Shown: one piece after another, positions 4,497 through 5,660 of the stretch | Layout: each line of letters starts with the position of its first letter | Position numbering within the stretch: the stretch's first letter is position 1 | Assembly (NCBI GenBank): GCA_002328585.1 | Contig: DCUV01000016.1 | Coordinates: 1 to 5,660 of the forward strand | Length of the DNA stretch: 5,660 bases | Direction of reading: 5' to 3' | DNA from: Spirochaetia bacterium UBA2205 | GTDB lineage: Bacteria; Spirochaetota; UBA4802; UB4802 | Made by a program: the position numbers and the translations under genes | The notes under the pieces: generated by a model | Told to the model about the DNA's origin: nothing | Database searches by the model: none | What the model saw: the letters and a program-made list of their open reading frames with translations, nothing else

Positions 4497-5660
4497 TTAC
4501 CATTTTGCTTTTAATGGATCTATCCTATTGGTTCCGCGTATTCTATTTTTTAACCAATAATATTCCCATTTGTCACCAATAACCCCCTTTACTATCTCAA
4601 AATGGATGTGAGGTCCTGTTGAATATCCGCTGTTACCTGAATATGCTATTACCATTCCTTTACTGACTTCTTGATCCTTTCCAACTAGTAAATTTTGAGT
4701 ATGTGCTACTAAATAATATAGATTAGATTTTGTTTTTACTATAATTGAATTTCCATATCTACTCCCATCTCCATCTTTAAACTTATGAACCACTACTCCA
4801 TCTTCAACTGCCAACACTGGTGTACCTTCTGGTACTGCTATATCTATTCCTTCATGGAATTCTTTTTTGCCATTTATTGTTCTTTCACTATAATTGGAAG
4901 TTATTAAATAATCTTCTCCTTTCTTTAAAGGTAACCGTGCTCCGTTTTCTAATGTGACACCTACATATCTTTTACCAAACAAATCACTTATATAATTTGT
5001 TACCTTTGTATATACTGATTGTACTATAGCCATTATTCCTGTTTGCTGCATTTGTTGCTGCGTAACTGTTGTCTCATCATTTGCCACTACCTTGAATCCA
5101 TTCTTATTTGCTCGTATATCACTTACCTTCTTATATGCTTCTACAAATTCCTGCAACACTGCCCCACTTGCATTCCCTCCTGCCTGTGCCACTAATTCAT
5201 CTACTGCTATTTTCCCTGTATTTAACTCTTCCTGTAATTGCTTATACCCTTTCCCTGTTGCTCCTTTTATCAAATTAAATGCTTCCTCTGCACTTATACC
5301 CAGCGCTTTTCCTAATGCCCAGTTAATATCGCCCAATACTTTTGAACTATTGTCGGGCATCTGTACTGTGACCGCTTCCCCTCGCTCACCTAACAAATGG
5401 GCTGCTCTATTCTCTATCCCAACCTCTCCATTCTCATGTACTGCAAATGCTATGAGCGTATTCTTTATATACTGCTCACCCATTGTTGGGTATTTCGCTT
5501 TTATCGCTTCTACCATATGCCAGTATTGCTGTGAAGCTTTAACGTCTGCTACCTGCTCATTGGTTCTAAACCCATTGCCCAGTATTACATTTTTCCCTCT
5601 TTCAAATAACTCACTGACCCCATCCCATGCACTGGATAGCATACTCCCTGCTCTGGATAA
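4497..5660 (-). CDS. Polymorphic-toxin C-terminus with M23 (LytM-type) metalloendopeptidase domain (5' end beyond window)
   Basis: The frame is open to the right edge (residues LSRAGS precede the Met at 5642), so this is the end of a longer protein. Numbered from that Met: residues 1-18 are the end of the shared module, 19-185 are a helical unrecognised part, and 200-222 are a hydrophobic/amphipathic segment. Residues 245-381 form an M23 domain with its zinc and catalytic residues: HEGID (His263, Asp267), YLVAHTQN (His314) and GPHIHFE (His345, His347). The core YGNSIIVKTKSNLYYLVAH and the GNSGYSTGPH turn are typical. M23 enzymes cut peptide cross-bridges of peptidoglycan, so the domain should act in the periplasm of a target cell or in the producer's own wall. 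An SH3 lipoprotein gene follows 30 bases downstream. A housekeeping wall hydrolase is an alternative, but the shared module with two other tips argues for a toxin. Confidence 0.85.
   Translation of the reverse strand, partial: LSRAGSMLSSAWDGVSELFERGKNVILGNGFRTNEQVADVKASQQYWHMVEAIKAKYPTMGEQYIKNTLIAFAVHENGEVGIENRAAHLLGERGEAVTVQMPDNSSKVLGDINWALGKALGISAEEAFNLIKGATGKGYKQLQEELNTGKIAVDELVAQAGGNASGAVLQEFVEAYKKVSDIRANKNGFKVVANDETTVTQQQMQQTGIMAIVQSVYTKVTNYISDLFGKRYVGVTLENGARLPLKKGEDYLITSNYSERTINGKKEFHEGIDIAVPEGTPVLAVEDGVVVHKFKDGDGSRYGNSIIVKTKSNLYYLVAHTQNLLVGKDQEVSKGMVIAYSGNSGYSTGPHIHFEIVKGVIGDKWEYYWLKNRIRGTNRIDPLKAKW
5590..5660 (-). repeat. Shared toxin module, copy 3 (continues past the window)
   Basis: Bases 5604-5660 match copy 1 at 53 of 57 positions, and 5590-5603 match copy 2 at 13 of 14. 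It is the most diverged copy, with differences near the right edge (LSRAGS instead of LTKAGS). Confidence 0.88.

Noticed and set aside
895..5660. CRISPR array or transposon end repeats
   Set aside because: The repeats are about 2.3-2.4 kb apart, lie in coding frame and are single per unit. No transposase, no terminal inverted repeats and no short regular spacers are seen.

Overview
The window reads as a tail-end array of polymorphic-toxin cassettes, all on the minus strand (transcription runs from high to low coordinates). Three times the same short module (protein motif AGSMLSSAWDGVSELF, DNA nearly identical) is followed by a different C-terminal region. Each variable region ends in what looks like a different cell-wall (peptidoglycan) hydrolase: an M23/LytM-type metalloendopeptidase (4497-5660), a LAS/MepA-like zinc peptidase (2189-3403, less certain) and an NlpC/P60-like cysteine peptidase (1-1167, cut by the left window edge). 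The first two are each followed, 22-30 bases downstream, by a small lipoprotein gene (3678-4466, with an SH3-like domain, and 1660-2166, unrecognised). Membrane-anchored lipoproteins facing the periplasm are the expected form of immunity to toxins that cut peptidoglycan. The immunity partner of the third toxin would lie beyond the left edge, and the secretion-bearing parent protein beyond the right edge.

Organism: AT-rich genome, lipoproteins with relaxed lipoboxes and a clear AGGAG ribosome-binding site. A low-GC diderm, possibly a spirochaete (large variable-tailed surface proteins of the Leptospira/Treponema kind come to mind), would fit, but the window has no marker gene and this is only a guess.

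Layout, right to left (5' to 3' on the minus strand): shared module plus M23 toxin (open to the edge) - SH3 lipoprotein - junction element - GC-rich segment with a G-quadruplex motif and a 17-bp hairpin - shared module plus MepA-like toxin - small lipoprotein - second copy of the junction element - about 295 bases of GC-rich apparently non-coding DNA - 15-bp hairpin - longer piece of the parent module plus NlpC/P60-like toxin running off the left edge.

Interpretation: the second and third units look like displaced ('orphan') toxin tips. They lack convincing ribosome-binding sites, while the small lipoprotein behind the second unit has a good one. They carry identical DNA at the shared module, so recombination with an upstream full-length gene could swap tips. 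The G-quadruplex and hairpins at their 5' borders are the least expected features and might be involved in such recombination; nothing in the sequence proves that.
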